Assembly (NCBI RefSeq): GCF_003287455.1 | Contig: NZ_PRLC01000008.1 | Span: 1 to 64,000, forward strand | Reading direction: 5' to 3' | Source of the DNA: Faecalibacterium hattorii | GTDB lineage: Bacteria > Bacillota > Clostridia > Oscillospirales > Ruminococcaceae | DNA length: 64,000 bases | Shown here: one piece after another, positions 17,127 through 24,857 of the stretch | Layout of the letters: every line of letters starts with the position of its first letter | Numbering within the stretch: position 1 is the first letter of the stretch | Notes under the pieces: model-generated | Databases searched by the model: none | The model's input: the letters and a program-made list of their open reading frames with translations, nothing else | Told to the model about the DNA's origin: nothing | Program-made: the position numbers and the translations under genes

Positions 17127-17879
17127 TTACAGGTCGATGACCAGCTCGACCGGGCAGTGGTCCGAGCCGAAGATCTCGTTGTGGATCTCCGCCGCTTGGA
17201 TCCTGTCGGCGATGCGGCGGGAGACGAGGAAGTAGTCGATGCGCCAGCCCGCATTCTTCTCGCGGGCATGGAAGCGGTAGCTCCACCAGCTGTACTTCAC
17301 CTCGTCCGGGTGGATGACGCGGAAGCTGTCGGCAAAGCCCGCCGCCAGAAGTTCGGTCATCTTGGCCCGCTCCTCGTCGGTGAAGCCCGCGCTCTTCCGG
17401 TTGGTCTTGGCGTTTTTGATGTCCATTTCGGTGTGGGCCACGTTCAGATCGCCGCAGAGGATGACCGGCTTTTTCGCGTCCAGCCCCAGCAGATAGGCCC
17501 GGAACGCGTCCTCCCACTCCATCCGGTAGTCCAGCCGCTTCAGCCCGTCCTGACTGTTCGGCGTATAGCAGTTGACGAGATAAAATTCCGGGTATTCCAG
17601 CGTCAGGACCCGCCCCTCGTGGTCGTGCTCCTCGATGCCGATGCCCATCGTCACGGCCAGCGGCGGCTGTTTGCACCAGCACGCTGTGCCGGAGTAGCCC
17701 TTCTTCTCGGCGGAGTAGGTGTACTCGGTGTAGCCCTCCGGGGCGAAATCCGCCTGACCGGGCTGCATTTTCGTCTCCTGCACCGAGAAGATGTCGGCGT
17801 CCAGCGCCGCAAAGCTTGCGGCAAAATCATGGGTCAGACAGGCCCGCAGACCGTTGACGTTCCAACTGATGAGTTTCAT
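17127..17879 (-). CDS. xth: Exodeoxyribonuclease III
   Basis: An AP endonuclease and 3'-5' exonuclease (250 aa) for base-excision repair. All family motifs are present: WNVNGLRA (Asn), QETK (catalytic Glu), CYTPNSQ, GDLNVAHTEMD (Asp and Asn) and the final SDHCPVE (Asp-His pair). The start at 17879 follows AAGGAG; the longer upstream reading frame overlaps the MATE gene and lacks a site. It lies 19 bp downstream of the MATE exporter gene. Confidence 0.95.
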   Translation of the reverse strand: MKLISWNVNGLRACLTHDFAASFAALDADIFSVQETKMQPGQADFAPEGYTEYTYSAEKKGYSGTACWCKQPPLAVTMGIGIEEHDHEGRVLTLEYPEFYLVNCYTPNSQDGLKRLDYRMEWEDAFRAYLLGLDAKKPVILCGDLNVAHTEMDIKNAKTNRKSAGFTDEERAKMTELLAAGFADSFRVIHPDEVKYSWWSYRFHAREKNAGWRIDYFLVSRRIADRIQAAEIHNEIFGSDHCPVELVIDL

Positions 17880-17898
17880 CTCGTCGCTCCTTTTGATG

Positions 17899-19275
17899 TT
17901 ATGCTTGATATTTCGTCTTCCATGCACCGCTGTGGAAGCGGGCAGTAAAGCAGATGACACGGCAGGTCCAGTCCACCACCATGGCGATCCAGACGCCCAC
18001 AGCGCCCCAACCCATCCGCACACAGATCAGGTAGCTGAAACCCAGCCGCCAGACGGCCATGCTCAGGATCGAAACGACCATCGTGAATCTCACGTCGTTG
18101 GCTGCGCGCAGGGCATTGGGCAGCACGAAGGAGGCGGGCCACAAAAAGAGGCCGCAGCCAGAGTGGATCTGTACCAGCAGAATGGCCAGCTCCATGGTCG
18201 CGCCGGAAAGCGCATAGATGCCCACCAGCGGCTTCACCAGCAGGAAGATCGCGCCGTTGGAAAGGCCCATGGTAAGGTAGGCCCAGAGCAGCAGCTTGCG
18301 GGTGTAGTAGACGGCCTGTTCGTTGTCCCCCGCGCCGACGCAGCGGCCCACCACCGTGATCATGGCCAGACTGATGGCCTTGCCGGGGATGACGCCCATG
18401 CCGTCGAGGTTGTTGGCCACGGCGTTGGCCGCGATCTGCACTGTGCCAAAGGTGGAGATCATGCTGACGACGAGGATGCGGCCCGCCTCAAACAGGCTGT
18501 TCTCGAAGGCGGACGGGATGCCGATGCCCAGAATGCGCCGGGTCAGGCCGCCGTCCAGCCGCAGGGTCTTGGGGACGTTCAGCAGGCTGTCTTCTTCCTT
18601 TTTATAGCACTTGCGCAGGATCAGGGCCGCCGCCACCACGCGGGAAACGACGCTGGGCCATGCGACGCCATCGACGCCCATTTTCAGGCCGAAGATGCAG
18701 ACGGCGTTGCCCACGATGTTGATGATGTTCATCAGAAAGCTGATCTGCATGGAGATCTTGGAGTTGCCCATGCTGCGGAACAGCGCCGCGCCGCCGTTGT
18801 ACAGCGCAAGGAACGGGTAGCTCAGGGCGATGATCTTCAGGTAGAGCACACCGGCTTCCAGCACGTCGGCATCAATGGAGCCGTAGAATAAGCGGATCAT
18901 GGGCCGGGCCAGCACAAAGCAGACCACGCCCACCAACACGCCGAACAAGCCGCTGAGCAGGAGGAGCTGGCCGGCGCTCTGGTCGGCGTGTTTCTGCTCC
19001 TTGGCCCCTAAGTACTGGCTGACCACCACCGCGCCGCCGGTGGCCAGCGCCGCAAACAGCACGATGATGAGGTTGTTGACCATATCCACCAAGCTGACAC
19101 CGGAGATGGCCGCTTCACCGCAGCGGGAGACCATCATCGTGTCCGCCATGCCCACCGTGACTTCCAGCAGCTGCTCCACCAGCAGCGGCCCGGTCAGAAC
19201 GAGCAGGTCGCGCTCGGAAAACAGCGGTTTCCGTCCGCCGAACCGAGGCGCATTTTTCAGTTTCGTTGCTTCCAT
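17899..19275 (-). CDS. MATE family efflux transporter
   Basis: A 458-aa, 12-helix cation-coupled multidrug or metabolite exporter of the MATE/NorM-DinF superfamily. It begins with a cytoplasmic stretch and then LTGPLLVEQLLEVTVGMADTMMVS, the typical first helix. The second half repeats the fold (GIGIPSAFENSLFEAGRI). The start at 19275 was taken for its AGAGGA site. Its substrate cannot be told from sequence. Confidence 0.9.
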   Translation of the reverse strand: MEATKLKNAPRFGGRKPLFSERDLLVLTGPLLVEQLLEVTVGMADTMMVSRCGEAAISGVSLVDMVNNLIIVLFAALATGGAVVVSQYLGAKEQKHADQSAGQLLLLSGLFGVLVGVVCFVLARPMIRLFYGSIDADVLEAGVLYLKIIALSYPFLALYNGGAALFRSMGNSKISMQISFLMNIINIVGNAVCIFGLKMGVDGVAWPSVVSRVVAAALILRKCYKKEEDSLLNVPKTLRLDGGLTRRILGIGIPSAFENSLFEAGRILVVSMISTFGTVQIAANAVANNLDGMGVIPGKAISLAMITVVGRCVGAGDNEQAVYYTRKLLLWAYLTMGLSNGAIFLLVKPLVGIYALSGATMELAILLVQIHSGCGLFLWPASFVLPNALRAANDVRFTMVVSILSMAVWRLGFSYLICVRMGWGAVGVWIAMVVDWTCRVICFTARFHSGAWKTKYQA

Positions 19276-19373
19276 TCGTTTTTCCTCTTTTTGGATTTGG
19301 GCGCAAAAATCCCGCTTCCCACCTACTTTGCTGCCAAAAGGCCGCAAATGCACATTTTACCATGCTTGTATTC

Positions 19374-19402
19374 ATCTTAGCACAGCCCGTCTGCCTTGTA
19401 AA
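19374..19402 (-). promoter_or_regulatory. Promoter of the MATE-xth-COG2426 unit
   Basis: On the minus strand TTTACA (19397-19402) and TAAGAT (19374-19379) are spaced 17 bp, about 100 bp upstream of the MATE start. A second possible -10, TAAAAT with TGG, lies closer to the gene. Confidence 0.5.
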
Positions 19403-19576
19403 GAATCCTTCCACAGATTTCAGTGATTCTTTTCATCGGCACGTGGTTTTGCCAGCAGTTTCCAGCGGAGCAGAGCTTGTTTTATCACTTTTGCCAAGTT
19501 GAAGCTTTCAATTTTGTGCGTTGTGACAAAATATCGAATTTTTGCTCGATTAGGAGAACTTTTTTCAAAAAAGCTC

Positions 19577-19792
19577 TTGCATTTTCTTCTGAAAAGTGCT
19601 ATCTTGTATCCAACAAGAGCGGCAGTAGGATACAAAGGCTGCGACGAGCTTTGCACCTCCCCGCTCTTGGGTTCATCCTTCTAATTATTATGCTATTTTC
19701 TTCATTTACCTTCTTATCATTTACCCTGTCCCGCAAGGGACGGAAAAAGCGCCTCCCCAACCTGCATGGGGAAGCGCTTTTTTCCGTTTTGA
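19577..19792 (+). ncRNA. Candidate small RNA between the MATE and folC genes
   Basis: A promoter TTGCAT-N17-TATCTT (19577-19605) is followed by sequence without a good ORF. There is a 9-bp stem, CAAGAGCGG (19614-19622) with CCGCTCTTG (19661-19669), and the transcript would end at the hairpin at 19743-19786. The expected length is about 180 nt. No known RNA family was recognised. The rest of this 600-bp gap shows nothing else. Confidence 0.4.
19743..19792. terminator. Bidirectional intrinsic terminator
   Basis: The stem AAAAAGCGCCTCCCCA / TGGGGAAGCGCTTTTTT has A/T tracts on both sides, so it can act on both strands. It would end the folC transcript on minus and the candidate small RNA on plus. 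Confidence 0.75.
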
Positions 19793-19822
19793 GGTTCTTA
19801 TTCAAGGATAGACCTTACTCCA

Positions 19823-19865
19823 TACAACCTCTCCGGCAATGCGAAGCATTGACGGAGAGGTTGTA
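19823..19865. repeat. Short relic of the dispersed palindromic repeat, copy 4
   Basis: TACAACCTCTCC and GGAGAGGTTGTA flank GCAATGCGAAGCATTGAC. It matches the ends of the longer copy at 48.0-48.2 kb with the middle missing. It lies next to the 3' end of folC. Confidence 0.7.
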
Positions 19866-19872
19866 CGAAGGA

Positions 19873-21144
19873 TCACTTCTGAAGCTGTCCAAACGCCCTT
19901 CGTACCTCTCCCGAAAAATACAGCGTCCCCAGCGCGCAGACGGGGCCGCTGCCGCCCAGCTCCACAGCGCGGGCCACACCCGCTTCGATGGACGGAGCCG
20001 GTTCGGCGATGCCGCCGCGCACACGGATGTGCTCCGCCAGCGTCTCGGCGGGCATAGCGCGGGGGGTGTGGGCCGCCACTGTCACGAACTGCTTTGCCAG
20101 CGGCAGCAGCAGGGCCAGCATCTCGTCCACATCCTTGTCCGCCATGATGCTGAGCAGGAAAACGAAGTTCTGGCCGGGGAAGCGGTCCTTCAGGCTCTGC
20201 ACCGTGGCCCGCATCCCGTGGGCATTGTGGCTGCCATCCAGCAAAAAGGCGGGCGAATGCCGCAGCAGCTCGAACCGGCCCGGCCAGCTCACCGTCTCCA
20301 GCCCCTTGCGGATGGCTTCTTCCGGGATGTTCCACCCCCGTTCCCGCAGCACCCGCAGCGCCGTGATGGCGACGGCGGCATTCTTGGGCTGGTAGCTGCC
20401 GATGAGCGGCAGCCGCACCCCGTGGAGACCGTCAAAATCGAAGGTCACCTCGTCGAGACCGCCGCCCTCCACGGTCAGCTTGGAGAAGTCCACGATCCGC
20501 AGCGGGGCGTGCTGCTCCGCTGCCACGCGGGCAATGACGGCGTCGGCTTCGGGCACGCCGCCGTAGCTCACCACCGGGCTGCCGGGCTTGATGATACCCG
20601 CCTTGGCCGAGGCGATGTCGGCGATGGTGGGGCCCAGCTCCTTGACATGATCCATTCCCAGCGCCGTGATGACCGCACACTCCGGCGGGTCGATGACATT
20701 GGTGGAGTCCAGCGTGCCGCCGAGGCCCACTTCCAGCACCACGATATCGCACTGCTTTTCGGCAAAGTAGAGCATTCCCAGCGCTGTGATGACCTCGAAC
20801 TCAGTGGGGACGTCCGCCATCGCGTCGGCGGCGGGCCGGATCTTCTCCACCAGCCGCACCAGCTCTTCGTCGCCGATCTGTTCGCCGTCCACTTGGATGC
20901 GCTCGTTGAACCGGTTGATGAAAGGCGAGGTGTACAGCCCCACGCAATAGCCCGCCGCCCGCAGACAGGACGCCAGCATGGCTGCGGTGCTGCCCTTGCC
21001 GTTGGTGCCCGCCACATGGACGAACTTCAGCCTCTTGTGGGGGCTGCCCAGCGCGGCCAGCAGGGTGCGGGTGCGGCTCAGGCCGGGCTTGTGCCCCGCC
21101 CACTGCACCGCGTGGATGTATTGCATTGCTTCTTCGTAGTTCAT
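19873..21144 (-). CDS. folC: Folylpolyglutamate synthase / dihydrofolate synthase
   Basis: Adds glutamate to dihydropteroate and to tetrahydrofolate (423 aa). The P-loop is HVAGTNGKGSTAAML (residues about 43-57). The omega-loop region VLEVGLGGTLDSTNVI and the Mur-ligase-like C-terminal DGSHNAHG segment are present. It lies 33 bp downstream of the folate ECF S component gene and shares its tetrahydrofolate riboswitch. Together they take up folates and trap them by polyglutamylation. Confidence 0.95.
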   Translation of the reverse strand: MNYEEAMQYIHAVQWAGHKPGLSRTRTLLAALGSPHKRLKFVHVAGTNGKGSTAAMLASCLRAAGYCVGLYTSPFINRFNERIQVDGEQIGDEELVRLVEKIRPAADAMADVPTEFEVITALGMLYFAEKQCDIVVLEVGLGGTLDSTNVIDPPECAVITALGMDHVKELGPTIADIASAKAGIIKPGSPVVSYGGVPEADAVIARVAAEQHAPLRIVDFSKLTVEGGGLDEVTFDFDGLHGVRLPLIGSYQPKNAAVAITALRVLRERGWNIPEEAIRKGLETVSWPGRFELLRHSPAFLLDGSHNAHGMRATVQSLKDRFPGQNFVFLLSIMADKDVDEMLALLLPLAKQFVTVAAHTPRAMPAETLAEHIRVRGGIAEPAPSIEAGVARAVELGGSGPVCALGTLYFSGEVRRAFGQLQK

Positions 21145-21177
21145 AGCGCTCGACCTTATCTAAAAGATTCTGTGTGT

Positions 21178-21696
21178 TCAGGTTTTTGCTTTGATCATCG
21201 CTGCCAGTGCCTTATTCTCCAGCAGGATGCGGACCAGCACGGTGTTGACCGCGCTCAGCACGATGGCGTTGGGGATGCGGGCCGCCAGCACCGGCCACTG
21301 GTATCCATAAAAAATGTGAAGTGCCAGCGAGTTGATGACCACCGAGCCCACCAGATGCCCGGCCAGTATGCTGATCTGGAGCCGCAGTCCCAGCCGCAGA
21401 CTGCTGAGCTTCTGGAACAGCAGACCCGACACCAGACCCACCGAACCGGCTCCCAGCGTGATGAGCGGGTTGATGGAATAGCCGGACAAGGTGCCGCCGA
21501 TCAGATCAGCCACCGCTCCCACGGCGAAGCCGCCCGCCGGGCCGAACCAGACCGCCGCCAAGTGGGTGGGCAGCGCGCCCAGATTGAACCGCAGGAAGCC
21601 GGTGGAAACGGTCAGCACGCGGGCAAAGATGATGCTCATAGCCGTCAGAAGGGCCAGCATCGTCAGGGTACGGACGGATAATTTGGAATGATTCAT
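21178..21696 (-). CDS. folT: Folate ECF transporter S component (FolT)
   Basis: A 172-aa integral membrane substrate-binding subunit of an energy-coupling factor transporter. About six hydrophobic helices are present, with the family-like segments RFNLGALPTHLAAVWFGP and GAVADLIGGTLSGYS. The ECF ATPases and T component are not in this window and are presumably shared. Folate specificity is assigned from the tetrahydrofolate riboswitch directly upstream and folC directly downstream, which agree with FolT family features. Confidence 0.9.
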   Translation of the reverse strand: MNHSKLSVRTLTMLALLTAMSIIFARVLTVSTGFLRFNLGALPTHLAAVWFGPAGGFAVGAVADLIGGTLSGYSINPLITLGAGSVGLVSGLLFQKLSSLRLGLRLQISILAGHLVGSVVINSLALHIFYGYQWPVLAARIPNAIVLSAVNTVLVRILLENKALAAMIKAKT

Positions 21697-21733
21697 CGTT
21701 CATCCTCCATTCAGGATAAGCAGAGGTGGACGC

Positions 21734-21776
21734 AAAAACGCCCTCCCCTGTGACGAACCGCACAAAGGAGGGCGTG
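21734..21776 (-). terminator. Terminator downstream of the THF riboswitch
   Basis: A stem CACGCCCTCC / GGGAGGGCG with five T residues lies between the aptamer and the folT start. It probably is the expression platform. An explicit antiterminator pairing was not worked out. Confidence 0.75.
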
Positions 21777-21840
21777 AATCCAACAAATTTCACTTCCAAA
21801 CGAAGCCGCGCAGACGGCCTCGCCTGCACCCAAGTCCATG

Positions 21841-21939
21841 CAGCAGCGGGATGCAGACCACGCACCGCGGGTCTCCCTTCGTCCGCAGCACAACTCCCCG
21901 TTGATGCGGCACTTAACGCGCGTGGCCTTACTCTGTTGA
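21841..21939 (-). promoter_or_regulatory. Tetrahydrofolate (THF) riboswitch
   Basis: On the minus strand the conserved blocks of the THF aptamer occur in order: GCGTTAAGTG, then ACGAAG, then CCCGCGGTG and TGCATCC. Their spacing suits the pseudoknotted folT RNA class. A promoter sits immediately upstream, and a terminator and a folate transporter gene lie downstream. High THF would lower folT-folC expression. Confidence 0.88.
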
Positions 21940-21946
21940 TAGTGTT

Positions 21947-21975
21947 ATTATATGCTTTTTTTCGCCCTGTTTCAA
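21947..21975 (-). promoter_or_regulatory. Promoter of the THF riboswitch-folT-folC unit
   Basis: On the minus strand TTGAAA (21970-21975) and TATAAT (21947-21952) are spaced 17 bp, just before the aptamer. Confidence 0.8.
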
Positions 21976-22055
21976 TCGCCCCCTTGCAACAGGATCACTA
22001 GTTTATCTCGTGGATTTTTAGCAGATATGTCTAATAGCTATGGAACCTATCTGCG

Positions 22056-22084
22056 TTGCTTTCCGTCGAATTTTATGTTATTCT
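22056..22084 (+). promoter_or_regulatory. Promoter of the small toxin-like peptide gene
   Basis: TTGCTT (22056-22061) and TATTCT (22079-22084) are spaced 17 bp with a TG extension before the -10. The transcript would begin about 45 nt before the small ORF. An inverted repeat GCAGATA/TATCTGC (22021-22054) lies upstream. Confidence 0.55.
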
Positions 22085-22135
22085 GTAAATGCCGCTCCAC
22101 TCCGGCCCATTTTCTATGGAAAGGAGGTGAGGTCG

Positions 22136-22237
22136 ATGGAAACGATCCTTAATTTCCTTCTGTCCGTCGTAGCAGGTGTCGCAGCTGACGCCATCTGCAA
22201 GTGGCTTGACGAACAGTTCCGCAGCGGCAAGCACTAA
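22136..22237 (+). CDS. Small hydrophobic peptide, probable Fst-like type I toxin
   Basis: A 33-aa ORF (start METILNFLLSVVAG, end CKWLDEQFRSGKH) with a very strong AAAGGAGGTGAGG site 4-5 bp before ATG. It has one membrane helix (residues about 4-21) and a charged tail with Trp-Leu at 24-25, like Fst/Ldr family type I toxins. A convergent antisense RNA (22250-22328) shares its bidirectional terminator. That RNA also carries a sequence complementary to the toxin ribosome binding site and start codon, so the arrangement matches the enterococcal par locus. It is too short for ordinary gene calling. Toxicity is inferred. Confidence 0.7.
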   Translation: METILNFLLSVVAGVAADAICKWLDEQFRSGKH

Positions 22238-22249
22238 CCCTTAGGCAAA

Positions 22250-22328
22250 CAGGAAGCCCCTCGGTATTAGCGGTACCGGGGGGCTTCTTGCTGTTTTGTG
22301 AGGCCGATGGATTCCTCAATTTCCTTGT
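22250..22328 (-). ncRNA. Probable antisense RNA antitoxin of the Fst-like locus
   Basis: It starts near 22328 from a consensus-like promoter (22335-22362) and ends in the hairpin shared with the toxin mRNA, so it is about 80 nt. Plus-strand 22298-22311 (GTGAGGCCGATGGA) is a 13/14 direct repeat of the toxin start region 22127-22140 (GTGAGGTCGATGGA). The RNA can therefore pair both at the terminator loop and at the toxin ribosome binding site. Confidence 0.7.
22251..22289. terminator. Bidirectional terminator shared by toxin mRNA and antisense RNA
   Basis: AGGAAGCCCCTCGGTA pairs with TACCGGGGGGCTTCTT around a 7-nt loop. An almost identical hairpin recurs at 26610-26646. Confidence 0.85.
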
Positions 22329-22334
22329 ACCCTT

Positions 22335-22362
22335 ATTATACGCGCCTATGCGAAAATGTCAA
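22335..22362 (-). promoter_or_regulatory. Promoter of the antisense RNA
   Basis: On the minus strand TTGACA (22357-22362) and TATAAT (22335-22340), both perfect consensus, are spaced 16 bp. It is stronger than the toxin promoter, as expected for an antitoxin RNA. Confidence 0.8.
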
Positions 22363-22379
22363 GACGTTTTCGGTTTCCT

Positions 22380-22408
22380 TTGACTGTACCGATAAAAAGT
22401 GATAAGAT
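22380..22408 (+). promoter_or_regulatory. Promoter of the oligoendopeptidase gene
   Basis: TTGACT (22380-22385) and TAAGAT (22403-22408) are spaced 17 bp, 36 bp before the start codon. It is divergent from the antisense RNA promoter. Confidence 0.7.
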
Positions 22409-22443
22409 GGAGCAAACATCACTCAGAAAGGACGTATCCGTCT

Positions 22444-24135
22444 ATGAAATTCAGCGAGATGAACTACACCCGCCCCGACATTGACGCGCTGCTGGCCCGC
22501 TGCAAAGAGCTGGCCGCCAAGGCCGCCTCTGCCGCTTCCGGCGAAGAACTGGTCGAGGCCTACTACGAGCAGAGCCGCGCCTTTGCCGACTACAACACCG
22601 CCGCCAATCTGGCAAACATCCACTACACCTGCGACACCCGCGACGCCTATTGGAAGGCTGAGCAGGACTTCTTCGATGCCAACGGCCCCGCCGTGCAGAA
22701 TGCCAGCGTCGAGATCAGCCGGGCGTTTCTGGCCAACCCCCATGTGGACGCGCTGACCAAAGCCTTCGGCACCACCTGCGTAGCCGGGATGAAGAACGCC
22801 GTCCTCGGCATGGACGACCGCACCGTGGAGCTGCAGAAGGAGTACAATGCCCTCGTCAGCCAGTATCAGCAGGTGTACGGCGGTGCACTGGTGGAGCTGG
22901 ACGGCAAGCAGCTGACCATCCCCCAGCTGGGCCCCTACAAGGAAAATCTGGACCCCGCCGTCCGCCGTGCCGCCTACGAGGCCGAGGCTGGTTACTTCGA
23001 CGCCCACCGCGCCGAGCTGGATGAGCTGTACACCAAGATCGTCAAGAACCTGAACGAACAGGCCCGCATCCTCGGCTACCACGACTACAGCGAGCTTTCC
23101 TATGTGCGGATGAACCGCATCGGCTACGGCCCGGAGGAGATCAAGCGCTTCCGGGATCAGGTCGCCAACGATGTGGTGCCCCAGCTGCAGAAGGTCATTG
23201 AGCTGCGCCGCAAGCGCACCGGCATCGAGCACCCCACCTTCGCCGATCTGCCCGTCACCTTCAAGGACGGCAACCCCTCCCCCATCAAGGGCTACGACGC
23301 CCGGATGGCTGCGGCCCGCACCATGTACCATGAGCTGAGCCCGGAGACCGCCGAGTTCATCGACTTCATGCAGGACAACGAGCTGTTCGACGTGGAGAGC
23401 CGCCCCGGCAAGATGTCCGGCGGCTATATGACCAGTCTGCCCGCCTACAAGGCCCCCTTCATTTTCGCAAACTGGAACAACACCTCTGCCGACGTGGACG
23501 TGCTGACCCACGAGTGCGGCCACGCCTTCGAGGGCTACGTCGCCGAGCGGAACCCGAAGATCCCCGCCGACCTCGAATGCCCCGGCATGGAGAGCGCCGA
23601 GATTCACTCCATGGCCATGGAGTTCCTGACCGCGCCGTGGCACCACCTGCTCTTCGGCAAGGACACCGAGAAGTACGCCCTCGTCCACGCCGAGGACAGC
23701 TTCCTCTTCCTCGCTTACGGCTGCGCTGTGGACGAGTTCCAGCACCTGATGTACCAGAACCCCGACCTCACCCCTGACGAGCGGAACAAGGTCTGGCTGG
23801 ATCTGGAGCACAAATACCGCCCGTGGATCGACTTCGACAACCTGCCCTTCTACGGCCGCGGCGCGGGCTGGCAGCGTCAGCTCCACATCTATGAGTGCCC
23901 GTTCTATTATATCGACTACTGCCTGTCCACCATGGCCGCGCTGCAGTTCTTCCTGCTCAGCCTGAAGGACCACAAGGACGCATGGCAGCGCTATCTCAAG
24001 CTGGTCCGCCGCGCGGGCACAGCCAGCTACTCCGAGCTGTGCGAGACGGCGGGCCTGAAAGTTCCCTTCACCGACGGCTCCATCAAAGCCATCGCCGAAG
24101 AGATGGAAGCTTGGATCGCCGCGCACCAAGCATAA
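22444..24135 (+). CDS. M3 family oligoendopeptidase
   Basis: A zinc metallopeptidase (563 aa) that cleaves medium-size oligopeptides in the cytoplasm. The zinc site is HECGH in LTHECGHAFEG (near residue 355), with the downstream Glu ligand in MESAEIHSMAMEFL. The length and the YxxxF-rich C-terminus fit the PepF-like M3 subgroup. The start at 22444 has AAAGGA upstream and a promoter close by. It appears to be transcribed alone, with MscL following 112 bp later. Confidence 0.93.
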   Translation: MKFSEMNYTRPDIDALLARCKELAAKAASAASGEELVEAYYEQSRAFADYNTAANLANIHYTCDTRDAYWKAEQDFFDANGPAVQNASVEISRAFLANPHVDALTKAFGTTCVAGMKNAVLGMDDRTVELQKEYNALVSQYQQVYGGALVELDGKQLTIPQLGPYKENLDPAVRRAAYEAEAGYFDAHRAELDELYTKIVKNLNEQARILGYHDYSELSYVRMNRIGYGPEEIKRFRDQVANDVVPQLQKVIELRRKRTGIEHPTFADLPVTFKDGNPSPIKGYDARMAAARTMYHELSPETAEFIDFMQDNELFDVESRPGKMSGGYMTSLPAYKAPFIFANWNNTSADVDVLTHECGHAFEGYVAERNPKIPADLECPGMESAEIHSMAMEFLTAPWHHLLFGKDTEKYALVHAEDSFLFLAYGCAVDEFQHLMYQNPDLTPDERNKVWLDLEHKYRPWIDFDNLPFYGRGAGWQRQLHIYECPFYYIDYCLSTMAALQFFLLSLKDHKDAWQRYLKLVRRAGTASYSELCETAGLKVPFTDGSIKAIAEEMEAWIAAHQA

Positions 24136-24247
24136 ACCTCTGGGGGAGTTGGCGCGAAGCGCCTGAGAGGGCAAGGACGCTGACAAATGCTATTATCATA
24201 ATGATGAATCCGTCCCCCTGCGGACGCAAAAAAGGAGCGGTATTGCT

Positions 24248-24703
24248 ATGGCAGAAAAAGAGATCAAGGGCATCCAAAAGTTTTTTGAAGAGTTCAAAGC
24301 GTTCGCCATGCGCGGCAACGTGCTGGACATGGCCGTCGGCGTGGTCGTCGGCTCGGCGTTCACGGCCATCGTGAACTCGCTGGTCGGCGACATCATCTCT
24401 CCCCTCATCGGCCTGTTCTTCAACGCCGACTTCTCGGACGTTGTGATCCAGATCGGCGATGTCGGCATCGGCATCGGTTCCTTCCTCAACGCCATCATCA
24501 ACTTCCTGATCGTGGCGTTCGTGCTGTTTGTGGTGCTGAAGGCATTCAACGCCCTCTTCAACAAGAAGAAGGCCGAAGAGGAAGCTCCCGCAGAGCCGAC
24601 CACCAAGGTCTGCCCCTACTGCCAGAGCGAGATTTCCATCAAGGCCGTCCGCTGCCCCCACTGCACCTCCAAGCTGGAAGGTTTCCCGGAGATCCACGAT
24701 TGA
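24248..24703 (+). CDS. mscL: Large-conductance mechanosensitive channel MscL with zinc ribbon
   Basis: A pentameric membrane channel that opens under hypo-osmotic shock. The 151 aa begin with the amphipathic helix KGIQKFFEEFKAFAMRGNVLDM, followed by TM1 (AVGVVVGSAFTAIVNSL) and TM2 (NAIINFLIVAFVLFVVLKAF). The C-terminus carries an extra zinc-ribbon-like module with two CxxC pairs (CPYCQ and CPHCT) in place of the usual charged helix only. AAGGAG precedes the ATG and a terminator follows. Confidence 0.93.
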   Translation: MAEKEIKGIQKFFEEFKAFAMRGNVLDMAVGVVVGSAFTAIVNSLVGDIISPLIGLFFNADFSDVVIQIGDVGIGIGSFLNAIINFLIVAFVLFVVLKAFNALFNKKKAEEEAPAEPTTKVCPYCQSEISIKAVRCPHCTSKLEGFPEIHD

Positions 24704-24724
24704 TCTTTACGTTTTAACGAAGCA

Positions 24725-24764
24725 AAGCGCCCGGCAGCTCCATCTGAGCCGCCGGGCGCTTTTT
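24725..24764 (+). terminator. Intrinsic terminator after mscL
   Basis: AGCGCCCGGC pairs with GCCGGGCGCT around a 15-nt loop and is followed by T residues. Confidence 0.85.
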
Positions 24765-24857
24765 GGGGCGATGCGTAGACCGTGCCGCCCCCTCCTCCCT
24801 GCCGTCTCAGCAAGGAAAAAAGGGGGCGGAGTCTTTTATTTTTAGGGTATTCCGGCC

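Noticed and set aside
24136-24185. A ninth copy of the palindromic repeat after the oligoendopeptidase gene
   Set aside because: Only a short GGGGGAGTTGGCG..GAGAGGG stretch is similar; too little remains to call it.
22423-24186. A 587-codon open frame antisense to the oligoendopeptidase gene
   Set aside because: It is a shadow frame of a gene with complete M3 motifs; no start site or family pattern was found.
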